A stretch of DNA of 10,081 bases from assembly GCA_046303115.1 (NCBI GenBank), contig JBKCGZ010000076.1, positions 1 to 10,081 on the forward strand, given 5' to 3'. Below, piece after piece: positions 1-7,785 of the stretch; positions within the stretch are counted from its first letter, which is position 1, and every line of letters begins with the position of its first letter. A model generated the notes under the pieces. That model did not search any database. It worked only from the letters and a program-made list of their open reading frames with translations, and had not been told where the DNA came from. A program made the translations under genes and the position numbers. This stretch comes from CAINEC01 sp046303115. Lineage in GTDB: Bacteria > Bacteroidota > Bacteroidia > AKYH767-A > OLB10.

Positions 1-27
1 GACAATTTATACATAAAAGAATATTAA
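1..27 (+). CDS. atpH: probable C-terminal end of ATP synthase delta subunit (partial)
   Basis: The window opens in a reading frame that gives DNLYIKEY followed by a TAA stop, 30 bases before atpA. In Bacteroidota the gene directly upstream of atpA is normally atpH, which encodes the delta subunit, the peripheral-stalk protein that joins F1 to the b subunit. A short basic/aromatic tail of this kind fits that protein. Only eight codons are visible, so the call rests mostly on position and gene order. The bases before the window would settle it. Confidence 0.5.
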   Translation, partial: DNLYIKEY

Positions 28-57
28 TAATTAATAACCTAATAAATAACTACACAA

Positions 58-1638
58 ATGGTAGATGTTAGACCAGACGAAGTTTCAGCTATTCTCCGTC
101 AACAATTAGCAGGATTTAAATCTGCAACAGAACTTGAAGAAGTAGGAACTGTATTACAAGTGGGTGATGGAATTGCCCGTATTTACGGACTTACAAAGGT
201 TCAATCAGGAGAGCTAATCGAATTTGAAAATGGACTTAAGGGGATCGTATTAAATCTTGAAGAAGATAACGTAGGTGCCGTAACGTTAGGTTCATCAAAC
301 AATATTAAAGAAGGCGATACTGTAAAGCGTACAGGAAAGATCGCTTCTATTCGTGTAGGAGAAGGAATGCTTGGACGTGTTGTAGATACACTAGGTAATC
401 CAATCGATGGTAAAGGACCAATTTCTGGTGAGACTTTCGAAATGCCACTTGAGCGTAAAGCACCAGGGGTAATTTTCCGTCAGCCAGTAAATGAGCCCTT
501 ACAAACGGGTATCAAAGCGATTGATGCGATGATTCCTATCGGACGTGGTCAGCGTGAGTTAATCATCGGTGATCGTCAGACAGGTAAAACAGCTGTTGCA
601 ATTGATACTATTATCAATCAAAAAGAATTCTACGATAAAGGTGAGCCAGTATTTTGTATCTACGTAGCAGTAGGTCAGAAAGGCTCTACTGTTGCTAACG
701 TAGTTAAGACATTAGAAGAGCGTGGTGCAATGCCTTATACAGTAATTGTTGCGGCTACTGCTTCTGAGTCTGCTCCAATGCAATTCTTCGCTCCAATGGC
801 AGGTGCCGCTATCGGAGAATATTTCCGTGATACTGGTCGCCCAGCATTAGTTGTTTATGATGATTTATCGAAACAAGCTGTTGCTTACCGTGAGGTATCT
901 CTATTATTACGTCGTCCTCCAGGTCGTGAGGCTTATCCAGGAGACGTATTCTACTTACACAGTCGTTTATTAGAGCGTGCTGCGAAAGTAATTAAGTCGG
1001 ATTCGATTGCTGCTAATATGAACGACTTACCTGAATCTTTAAAAGGTAAAGTAAAAGGTGGTGGATCGTTAACAGCACTTCCAATTATCGAAACTCAAGC
1101 GGGTGACGTTTCTGCGTATATTCCTACAAACGTAATTTCAATTACTGACGGACAGATATTCCTTGAAGCTAACTTGTTCAACTCTGGTGTTCGTCCTGCA
1201 ATTAACGTAGGTATCTCGGTATCACGTGTAGGAGGTAACGCTCAGATTAAATCAATGAAGAAAGTTGCTGGTACGCTTAAGTTAGATCAGGCGCAGTACC
1301 GTGAATTAGAGGCCTTCTCTAAATTCGGTTCTGACTTAGATGCAGCTACAAAAGCGGTAATCGATAAAGGTTCTCGTAACGTAGAAATTCTTAAGCAAGG
1401 TCAATATTCACCATTACGTGTAGAAGAGCAAGTTGCAATCATTTACCTTGGAACAAAAGGGTTATTGCAAAATGTTCCTGTACGTCAGGTGCGCGAATTC
1501 GAAACTAACTTCTTAAATGTTATGCGTACAAGTCATAAAGCTACACTTGATCAATTAGCGAAAGGTGTAATCAATGATGAAATCACGAATACATTAGAGC
1601 AGGTAGGTAAAGACTTAGCAAAAAATTACACTGCTTAA
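58..1638 (+). CDS. atpA: F1Fo ATP synthase subunit alpha
   Basis: This is the non-catalytic nucleotide-binding subunit of the F1 head, which alternates with beta in the alpha3-beta3 ring on the cytoplasmic face of the membrane. At 526 residues it is full length (E. coli has 513). Visible landmarks are the N-terminal beta-barrel (about residues 25-95), the Walker A loop GDRQTGKT at 171-178, the Walker B stretch ALVVYDDL from 263, the PGREAYPGD segment from 288, and PAINVGISVSRVGG, whose Arg390 corresponds to the arginine finger reaching into the catalytic site of beta. A helical C-terminal domain follows. The start is the ATG preceded by an A-rich leader (ACACAA) with no Shine-Dalgarno site, as is usual in this phylum. 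It lies 30 bases after the probable atpH stop and 28 bases before atpG, so the genes are surely co-transcribed. No key residue is missing. Confidence 0.98.
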   Translation: MVDVRPDEVSAILRQQLAGFKSATELEEVGTVLQVGDGIARIYGLTKVQSGELIEFENGLKGIVLNLEEDNVGAVTLGSSNNIKEGDTVKRTGKIASIRVGEGMLGRVVDTLGNPIDGKGPISGETFEMPLERKAPGVIFRQPVNEPLQTGIKAIDAMIPIGRGQRELIIGDRQTGKTAVAIDTIINQKEFYDKGEPVFCIYVAVGQKGSTVANVVKTLEERGAMPYTVIVAATASESAPMQFFAPMAGAAIGEYFRDTGRPALVVYDDLSKQAVAYREVSLLLRRPPGREAYPGDVFYLHSRLLERAAKVIKSDSIAANMNDLPESLKGKVKGGGSLTALPIIETQAGDVSAYIPTNVISITDGQIFLEANLFNSGVRPAINVGISVSRVGGNAQIKSMKKVAGTLKLDQAQYRELEAFSKFGSDLDAATKAVIDKGSRNVEILKQGQYSPLRVEEQVAIIYLGTKGLLQNVPVRQVREFETNFLNVMRTSHKATLDQLAKGVINDEITNTLEQVGKDLAKNYTA

Positions 1639-1666
1639 TAACAGCACGATTTAAAGAAAATTTAAA

Positions 1667-2548
1667 ATGGCTAATTTAAAAGAGGTACGTTTAAGAATTG
1701 TTTCTGTGTCGAGTACACAGCAAATCACCAAAGCAATGAAAATGGTGAGTGCTGCTAAATTACGTCGTGCGCAGAACGCAATTACCCAACTACGCCCTTA
1801 TGCAAATAAGCTTCGTGATATTCTTGAAAACTTGTCTTCTTCTTTAGAAGGAAATAGCGGAGGTCAATTCGCTCAAGTGCGCCCTGTAGAAAAAGTTTTA
1901 ATTGTAGCTGTTACTTCAAACAGAGGTTTAGCAGGTGCATTTAATGCAAATATTATTCGCCAGGTTAACAGATTAATTCACGACCAATACAGCGCTCAGG
2001 CTAATGCAGGAAACGTAAAGGTTTTGAGTATTGGTAAAAAAGCATCTGATTTCTACTCTAAAAACAAAACATTGTATAATGGAAATCACAATGAAGTTTA
2101 TAGTGATTTACGTTTTGATGTTGTTGCGCCAATAGCAGAAAAAATCATGAGTGATTTTGCCACTGGGCAATATGATAAAGTTATTGTGGTTTATAATCAG
2201 TTTAAAAATGCTGCAGTGCAAATTGTTCAATCTGAACAATTATTGCCACTTCAACCAGCAGCGACTACCACTGAAAAGTCGACTAACAACGATTATATTT
2301 TTGAGCCAGGTAAGCAAGAGATCGTGCTTGACTTAATTCCAAAGTCAGTTAAAACCCAATTATATAAAGCAGTTCTTGATTCACATGCTTCTGAACATGG
2401 AGCACGTATGACGGCTATGAGCAAGGCAACGGATAATGCAGGGGAGTTGATCAAAGAATTAAAGCTTACTTACAACAAAGCTCGACAGGCTGCTATTACC
2501 AACGAGATCCTGGAGATCGTTGCAGGTGCCGAAGCATTGAACGGATAA
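1667..2548 (+). CDS. atpG: F1Fo ATP synthase subunit gamma
   Basis: This is the central rotor shaft of F1, which couples c-ring rotation to catalysis in the alpha3-beta3 ring. At 293 residues it is close to the family norm (E. coli 287). The N-terminal helix carries the family signature, with STQQITKAMKMVSAAKLRRA at about residues 16-35. The C-terminal helix carries GARMTAMSKATDNAGELI and ends in TNEILEIVAGAEAL. These two helices form the antiparallel coiled coil of the shaft. The central Rossmann-like domain contains the expected VAVTSNRGLAGAFN. A short, poorly conserved Thr/Asn-rich stretch near residue 200 looks like a surface insertion. Start context is A-rich (AATTTAAAATG). It is the last gene of the operon: a strong terminator lies about 28 bases after its stop, and atpD/atpC do not follow, an arrangement known in Bacteroidota. 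Confidence 0.97.
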   Translation: MANLKEVRLRIVSVSSTQQITKAMKMVSAAKLRRAQNAITQLRPYANKLRDILENLSSSLEGNSGGQFAQVRPVEKVLIVAVTSNRGLAGAFNANIIRQVNRLIHDQYSAQANAGNVKVLSIGKKASDFYSKNKTLYNGNHNEVYSDLRFDVVAPIAEKIMSDFATGQYDKVIVVYNQFKNAAVQIVQSEQLLPLQPAATTTEKSTNNDYIFEPGKQEIVLDLIPKSVKTQLYKAVLDSHASEHGARMTAMSKATDNAGELIKELKLTYNKARQAAITNEILEIVAGAEALNG

Positions 2549-2575
2549 TAAGGTTAAACTAATCTAATAGTATCT

Positions 2576-2605
2576 AATAGGGAGCAATTTGCTCCCTATT
2601 TTTTT
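2576..2605 (+). terminator. rho-independent terminator of the atp operon
   Basis: A perfect inverted repeat of 12 bases per arm (AATAGGGAGCAA and its complement) is separated by a single base, so the real loop is a few bases of the AATTT centre. It is followed by a run of seven T. It starts 28 bases after the atpG stop. The GGGAGC core plus T-tract makes it a strong intrinsic terminator. Confidence 0.9.
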
Positions 2606-2710
2606 GCTTTCTTGAAACTTATTAGAAGACTTATGCACTAACTCTATACTCAATGAAAATAACCTAATTAAAAATACAGTTCAAAGGTTGGATTGATAAT
2701 GGTTGAATGG

Positions 2711-2739
2711 AAGGGCGATGTGGTTATCGCCCTTTTTTT
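2711..2739 (+). terminator. second intrinsic terminator-like hairpin downstream of atpG
   Basis: AAGGGCGAT at 2711-2719 pairs with ATCGCCCTT at 2726-2734 around the loop GTGGTT, and seven T end the element. It lies more than 100 bases after the operon terminator with no convincing gene between them. It may be a back-up terminator or the 3' end of a small transcript starting in 2606-2710. I saw no clear TAnnTTTG promoter to decide this. Confidence 0.75.
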
Positions 2740-2765
2740 ATGATTAAGCGCATTGACCGGGGAAA

Positions 2766-2802
2766 AAATGAAGGAAGCTGCAGGCTTCCTTCATTTGTTT
2801 TT
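2766..2802 (+). terminator. third hairpin, just upstream of the secreted-protein gene
   Basis: AAATGAAGGAAGC at 2766-2778 pairs perfectly with GCTTCCTTCATTT at 2784-2796 around the five-base loop TGCAG, followed by GTTTTT. By shape it is an intrinsic terminator. It ends only 23 bases before the start codon at 2826, leaving little room for a promoter after it. Either transcription of the next gene starts inside or upstream of the hairpin, making it part of a leader (attenuator or 5' stabiliser), or the promoter is non-canonical. The hairpin is certain; its role is not. Confidence 0.65.
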
Positions 2803-2825
2803 ATACTTTCATAAAAAAAACACAC

Positions 2826-4499
2826 ATGAAAAAAATCTATTTATTACTATTTGGCCTCTTGCCATTTTTTAGCAATGCCCAGTTTGCCAATGATTCAACC
2901 AATAATGTGGTTATTCAAGATGCCATCGGGTCAGAGCAAGCTACTCCATTAATCAGCTCCCGCAGCGATGGGGGTGTTTATATTTCCTGGTTTGATCAGT
3001 CGTCAGGAATGTATGTTTTACGCATGCAGCGTTTAGATGCTCTTGGTAATAAATTATGGGGACCTAATGGCGTTGTAGTTAGTAATGCCAATCAGAATAC
3101 AGCCTTATTTCGCTACGATTTGAAAACGGATAATGAAGGAAATGCAATTGTTGCTTTTCAAGATCAACGAACAGGAAGTATGCAGGTGGTTGCTCAAAAA
3201 ATGGACTCTACAGGTGCCCCAGTGTGGGCGAACAATGGGGTTGTTTTAGCAGATGCCGATGCAGCACAAGGATTAGCACCTGTAATTGGTGTTTTGTCAA
3301 ATAATAACGTTGTTGTAGCATGGAATGCTTATTCGAGTACTAATCAGAAATGGGTTTGTTATATCGAATTAAATCCAGCAACAGGAGCTTCTATTAATGG
3401 TGCTGGTCCGGATAAAATAAAACCAGCAACTGGAACAACACCTAACTATTCTCGTCCATCAATTGCTTCTTATGCTAACAACGAATATTATTTAATGTAT
3501 GTTCAGGAAACAGGAAACTTCCCAGGATTAACATCTAAGTTATATGTAAAAAGAATGGCTACTAACTATGTAAGTCTATGGGCAGCGCCGATTCAGTTTA
3601 CAACAAAAACAATTACGGCATTTTTCTTCCCTAGAATAATTTCAGATGGTGGAACTGGATTTTTATGTGCATTCAATACAGGCAATCCTGCTAATGCAGC
3701 ACTTACTTGTGTTTATTTACAGCATGTTGATTCTACTGGTGCTACATGGAGCACTAACGGTACCGCATTAACGAGCTCAACAACCATTAATTCTTATTTA
3801 GGAGATTACTTTTATAATTCAACTACTAATCAAACCTGGGTAGGATTACAAGTGACAAATTCAGGACAGTCGGCTTCTGGCAACAGCATTCAACGAGTTA
3901 ATAATGCAGGATTGAATTTATGTGGTACAGATGGAATTGTTGTTGATGCACAAACGACAAACATGACCATTCCAGTTGGCATTGCACAAGATGATAATAA
4001 CGCCATTTTGGTTTATTATACTGGAGGATTTAATCAGGTATCAATAAAAGCAACGTTAATCGATTCATTGGGGGTGAAGCAATGGGCATTTAATGAAAAA
4101 GCAATTAATGTAACTGCAAGTAATAAAGATGATATCGGCATATCGAGAGTTAATAATCATCAGTTAATTGTTTCTTGGACAGATACCAGAAACGATAATG
4201 GTATTTATGCTCAAAATATAAATGATGATGGAACTCTAGGGCCTATGGCTGTTGGATTAAATAATATCGAGGCTAATTCAGGAATTCAGATTATACAAAA
4301 TCCTTCAAGCATATTGCAATTAAAAAGTATTAATAGCATTGAAGAAGTTGAAATTTATTCAGCAATGGGACAATTAGTTTATTCGACATTTGGATTGGAT
4401 AATACAGAATTATCAATTCCTTTTACAAGCAAGTTCACTGCAGGAAATTATATTATACGAGTGAATCGTAAAACAACACTTAAGTGGATTAAGGAATAA
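2826..4499 (+). CDS. secreted repeat protein with probable T9SS C-terminal sorting domain
   Basis: This 557-residue exported protein has no identified catalytic motif. Residues 1-18 form a classic Sec signal peptide (MKK, a Leu/Phe-rich core, then SNA before QF). The body is built from degenerate beta-rich repeats of the form W/F-x-D ... Q-x-h-D-S-x-G-x-x-x-W-x-x-N-G. The D-S/A-x-G-...-W element recurs with tryptophans at residues 78, 134, 308 and 420, and a WTDTRNDNGIYAQ version follows near 450. This suggests a beta-propeller-like fold. The last 80 residues (VEIYSAMGQLVYS ... GNYIIRVNRKTTLKWIKE) match the type A sorting domain recognised by the type IX secretion system, but the usual YPNP is replaced by IIQNP. 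The start has an A-rich leader (ATAAAAAAAACACACATG). The gene stands alone between a hairpin and a bidirectional terminator. Likely surface-attached or released; the molecular function is unknown. Confidence 0.88.
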   Translation: MKKIYLLLFGLLPFFSNAQFANDSTNNVVIQDAIGSEQATPLISSRSDGGVYISWFDQSSGMYVLRMQRLDALGNKLWGPNGVVVSNANQNTALFRYDLKTDNEGNAIVAFQDQRTGSMQVVAQKMDSTGAPVWANNGVVLADADAAQGLAPVIGVLSNNNVVVAWNAYSSTNQKWVCYIELNPATGASINGAGPDKIKPATGTTPNYSRPSIASYANNEYYLMYVQETGNFPGLTSKLYVKRMATNYVSLWAAPIQFTTKTITAFFFPRIISDGGTGFLCAFNTGNPANAALTCVYLQHVDSTGATWSTNGTALTSSTTINSYLGDYFYNSTTNQTWVGLQVTNSGQSASGNSIQRVNNAGLNLCGTDGIVVDAQTTNMTIPVGIAQDDNNAILVYYTGGFNQVSIKATLIDSLGVKQWAFNEKAINVTASNKDDIGISRVNNHQLIVSWTDTRNDNGIYAQNINDDGTLGPMAVGLNNIEANSGIQIIQNPSSILQLKSINSIEEVEIYSAMGQLVYSTFGLDNTELSIPFTSKFTAGNYIIRVNRKTTLKWIKE

Positions 4500-4516
4500 A
4501 AGTAATTAGATAAAAT

Positions 4517-4550
4517 AAAAACGGGGACTAGTTTTAGTCCCCGTTTTTTT
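4517..4550. terminator. bidirectional terminator between convergent genes
   Basis: ACGGGGACTA at 4521-4530 pairs with TAGTCCCCGT at 4535-4544 around the loop GTTT, with an A-run on the left and seven T on the right. It therefore works as an intrinsic terminator on both strands. It serves the secreted-protein gene ending at 4499 and the convergent DUF2723 gene, whose stop codon (complement of 4549-4551) overlaps the end of the T-tract. Confidence 0.9.
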
Positions 4551-7500
4551 ATTGCTGTTGATAGTAATTCGGGTTTAGTGCTGAATACTTTTGAAGTTTT
4601 TTCTGCATCTCATCACTTAACTGTGATTGTCCATACTGTCTCGCCATTCTGATTAACTCACCATAAATAGCGTAAGCTTGATTCGACTCTCTGTCGATAG
4701 AAGTGAAATAAGAAGTGCGCTTTAATGATAAGTAGTAATCCATTTCATTTTCATAGATAGCAGCCATACGTTTTGTAATTGCGATGGCCATATCGTTCGC
4801 ATGCTTTCTTCTTGCTTCTGGTAATTCTACCATCGACATTGTCATGCGGTTCATCGGATTTAAAGTATCGTTAGGATTTACTTTTTGAGAAGCAATAAAA
4901 TATAATTCAATCGGACGAAGCATCATCACATTGTATCCTACTCTATTGTCTGGCATTTCTTCATTCATTTTATCTAATACAGTAATTGCTGAATCTTTTT
5001 TGCCAGCTTCTAATAACGATTCTGATAAACGTGTGAAGTTATTTCGGAAGTTCATAGTCATACCTAAATTGGTCTGATCCAGGTAAACGTCTTCTTTATT
5101 CATATTACCCCACAGAAACTTATTCATCATGTTATTATACATCACGTCGTTATTAACCCTTCCTGTTTGACTATTAGGATCAATTGATCTAGGATTTTTT
5201 ATTGGAACAAAACGATAAGCCAATCCTTCTAATTGGAAGTAAGGTTCAAGGTTCATATAGTTTTCGCTTCCAACGGTAACAGCAAAATAAATCGGACGCT
5301 TCCAATCGTTATTTGCAATCAAATCCAAAATCATTAAGTCCGCTTTCATCAAATAGCTTTTATTAATCTCCCAGAATATAGTATCTACTATTTGATTAGC
5401 CTCTTCTGGTTTTACAATACCAGCAGCGATAACAGCCTTCTTATCTACCGGAATCATGAATTTCTTAGTTGGGAAGAAGCTCAATGATGTTCCATTTTGC
5501 GTTTGAACTTTTGCACTAGGGTCATCGGACTTAATAAAATTCATTACCTCTTTCAAGTTGATATAACCGTCTGCGTTTACCCTTCCTTCATAATATGGAA
5601 CATAATCTCTTGTTCCCTGTTCGTATTGTTCATGAGTAAAGCTGATAGGAAGCGCATCACTTTGATAAGCCTTACGCTTCATTTGATCAATGTACCAATC
5701 TGTATTTAATAAGCTCAAATTTACAATTCTGATATCAGGACGAACGCCTTCTACATCTTGCGCATACCAAAGAGGGAATGTATCGTTATCGCCATTGGTA
5801 AAGATGAGAGCATTCGGTGCACAGCTTTGTAAGTAGTTATGTGCAAAATCGCGCGAAGTATAACGATGAGAACGGTTGTGATCATCCCATCCATCTTTAG
5901 CCATTAGTGTTGGAGCCGCCAATAAGCAAATTACAGTTGATAGCACTGCCGCTGTTTGACCGTCTAATTTTTTGCTAATTGCATCAATCAACGCCAGCGT
6001 TCCTAATCCGATCCAAATAGCAAAGGCATAGAAAGATGCAGCATAAGCATAATCACGTTCACGTGGCTGATATGGATATTGATTCAGGTAAAGTACAATT
6101 GCTAAGCCCGTGAAGAAGAACAATAACATAACGGTCCAAAAATCATTTTGCTTAGCTTTCTTATAATGCCATACCATTCCTATTACACCTAACAAAAAAG
6201 GAAGCATATAAAAACGATTATATCCTTTATTGGCTTTTGCACTATTAGGTAATGTGTCTTGAGGGCCTAATCGCGCTTTATCAAGAAATGTAATTCCTGT
6301 AAGCCAATTACCTTTTGTAATTCCTCCGTGACCTTGAATGTCATTTTGACGACCAGAAAAATTCCACATGAAGTAGCGGAAGTACATATGAATTATTTGA
6401 TAATTCCAGAAGAACTTTAAGTTTTGAGCAAATGTTGGCTTGCCTTCACCCGTAATACCCGCCCACTCTTTGTAAGCTTGAATGTGATTTTCTTGTCCGC
6501 TATACATACGAGGGAAAATAGTACAATTAGCAGGATCAAAAACAGGAGATTGTTTTTTACCACTTACTACATACTTTCCATCTTTTGCTGCATATTGATT
6601 TGCTCCTTCTTCAATGCTTACTTGTTCCGCATTGTAATATTGTCCATAAAATAAAGGACGGTCGCCGTATTGCTCACGGTTGATATACCCTAATAAATTA
6701 AATACTTGCTCAGGATTGTTCTCATCCATTGGCGGATTAGCCATCGAACGAATAACAATCATCGCGTAAGAAGAATAGCCCAATAGAATAAATGCAAAGC
6801 AAAGAATACTTAAATTTAATAAAGGCTTATTCTTCTCAACGGAATGCTTTAATCCGTAAAAAACGCCTCCAATTACTAATATCAAGAAGAAAATAAATCC
6901 AGACCAGAATGGTAATCCAAAGCTGTTTACGAACAATAAGTCAAACTTAGATGCAAGACTTACTAAGCCAGAGATAATTCCGTATTGCACAACACCTAAA
7001 ATCAATACCCCAACAATAGAAGTTTTAATTACTCCCCCTAATGATGGTTTGTTTTTCTTGAAGTAGTAAATGAATGCAAGCGCAGGAATCGTCAATAAGT
7101 TCAATAAGTGAATACCGATGGATAATCCCATCAAGTAAGCAATTAATATAATCCATTTGTTAGCGTCTTTTTCTTCGGAAGCATCCCACTTAAACATTAC
7201 CCAAAATACAATTGCTGTAAAGAAAGAAGAGGAAGCGTAAACCTCGCCCTCTACTGCAGAAAACCAGAATGAATCACTGAAGGTGTATGCTAAAGAGCCT
7301 ACTAAACCTGCCCCCATTATTCCTATTAATTGTGCACTTGTAACCTCCCCGCTTTTTACAACAATCTTTTTCGCAATAGCGGTGATTGTCCAAAACAAAA
7401 ACAGAATTGTAAAAGCACTCATTAATGCAGATAAAATATTGATCATCACGGAAACGAGACGAATATCTCCGCCCGACATCAAGCTGAATACTCTACCTAA

Positions 7501-7677
7501 CATCAAGAATAATGGTGCTCCCGGAGGATGACCCACTTGAAGTCGGTAAGAAGAAGCGATGAACTCGCCGCAATCCCAAAAACTACCTGTTGGCTCAATA
7601 GTGCTTAAATACACGAACGCTGAAATGGCAAAAGCAATCCATCCGAAGAGATTGTTAATACGCTTATAATGATTCAT
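4549..7677 (-). CDS. DUF2723 family multi-pass membrane protein, putative GT-C glycosyltransferase
   Basis: This 1042-residue inner-membrane protein is of the usual size for the Bacteroidota DUF2723 family. After a first membrane helix (about 11-27) comes the family signature GSFWDCGEFIASSYRLQVGH at 31-50, then PPGAP. Asp35 and Glu38 sit in the first external loop, where GT-C enzymes keep their catalytic acid. Around eleven membrane segments follow up to about residue 590, with EGEVYASSSFF, QPRERDYAY (537-545) and WDDHNRSHR as further conserved blocks. The C-terminal half is soluble and contains NGDNDTFPLWYAQ from 628, ending in a helical, TPR-like region (about 880-1030). The eukaryotic relative TMEM260 is a protein O-mannosyltransferase, so transfer of sugar from a lipid carrier to exported proteins is a reasonable inference. 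Donor and acceptor are not known here. The deacetylase gene lies 108 bases upstream on the same strand; the 3' end abuts a bidirectional terminator. Confidence 0.92.
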   Translation of the reverse strand: MNHYKRINNLFGWIAFAISAFVYLSTIEPTGSFWDCGEFIASSYRLQVGHPPGAPLFLMLGRVFSLMSGGDIRLVSVMINILSALMSAFTILFLFWTITAIAKKIVVKSGEVTSAQLIGIMGAGLVGSLAYTFSDSFWFSAVEGEVYASSSFFTAIVFWVMFKWDASEEKDANKWIILIAYLMGLSIGIHLLNLLTIPALAFIYYFKKNKPSLGGVIKTSIVGVLILGVVQYGIISGLVSLASKFDLLFVNSFGLPFWSGFIFFLILVIGGVFYGLKHSVEKNKPLLNLSILCFAFILLGYSSYAMIVIRSMANPPMDENNPEQVFNLLGYINREQYGDRPLFYGQYYNAEQVSIEEGANQYAAKDGKYVVSGKKQSPVFDPANCTIFPRMYSGQENHIQAYKEWAGITGEGKPTFAQNLKFFWNYQIIHMYFRYFMWNFSGRQNDIQGHGGITKGNWLTGITFLDKARLGPQDTLPNSAKANKGYNRFYMLPFLLGVIGMVWHYKKAKQNDFWTVMLLFFFTGLAIVLYLNQYPYQPRERDYAYAASFYAFAIWIGLGTLALIDAISKKLDGQTAAVLSTVICLLAAPTLMAKDGWDDHNRSHRYTSRDFAHNYLQSCAPNALIFTNGDNDTFPLWYAQDVEGVRPDIRIVNLSLLNTDWYIDQMKRKAYQSDALPISFTHEQYEQGTRDYVPYYEGRVNADGYINLKEVMNFIKSDDPSAKVQTQNGTSLSFFPTKKFMIPVDKKAVIAAGIVKPEEANQIVDTIFWEINKSYLMKADLMILDLIANNDWKRPIYFAVTVGSENYMNLEPYFQLEGLAYRFVPIKNPRSIDPNSQTGRVNNDVMYNNMMNKFLWGNMNKEDVYLDQTNLGMTMNFRNNFTRLSESLLEAGKKDSAITVLDKMNEEMPDNRVGYNVMMLRPIELYFIASQKVNPNDTLNPMNRMTMSMVELPEARRKHANDMAIAITKRMAAIYENEMDYYLSLKRTSYFTSIDRESNQAYAIYGELIRMARQYGQSQLSDEMQKKLQKYSALNPNYYQQQ

Positions 7678-7696
7678 ATTTATAGAATAAGATGGG

Positions 7697-7704
7697 CGAA
7701 TTTA
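7697..7704 (-). promoter_or_regulatory. possible -7 element for the DUF2723 gene
   Basis: On the minus strand this reads TAAATTCG, one base off the Bacteroidota -7 consensus TAnnTTTG, and lies about 19 bases before the DUF2723 start codon. No convincing -33 TTG sits at the usual distance, so this is weak. If real, DUF2723 would not depend only on read-through from the deacetylase gene. Confidence 0.22.
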
Positions 7705-7737
7705 AGAATTATTTACAAGGGGAATACATGGTTTTTG

Positions 7738-7774
7738 TTAAACATCAGAAGAAGTTATTCATTGTGATGTTTAA
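7738..7774. repeat. perfect 10-bp inverted repeat between the deacetylase and DUF2723 genes
   Basis: TTAAACATCA at 7738-7747 is matched by TGATGTTTAA at 7765-7774 across a 17-base spacer. On the minus strand it begins 12 bases after the deacetylase stop codon. The stem is AT-rich and no T-run follows on the minus strand, so it is a poor intrinsic terminator. It could be a 3'-end stabilising hairpin, a weak terminator or a binding site for a dimeric regulator. Confidence 0.4.
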
Positions 7775-7785
7775 TAAAAATTAAC

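Noticed and set aside
2151..2336. 61-codon plus-strand frame inside atpG
   Set aside because: Alternative-frame shadow of a certain gene.
2606..2710. Possible tRNA or known structured RNA between the first two hairpins after atpG
   Set aside because: No cloverleaf, T-loop or riboswitch core could be recognised; only an unproven small-RNA idea remains, listed as a finding.
2699..2743. 14-codon mini-ORF (MVEWKGDVVIALFL) running through the second hairpin
   Set aside because: Resembles a leader peptide only by chance; no start context, and no runs of a regulatory amino acid.
5497..7531. Several plus-strand frames of 70-82 codons (from 5497, 6424 and 7283) opposite the DUF2723 gene
   Set aside because: Antisense shadows of a long, well-supported coding sequence; their compositions follow from the opposite strand.
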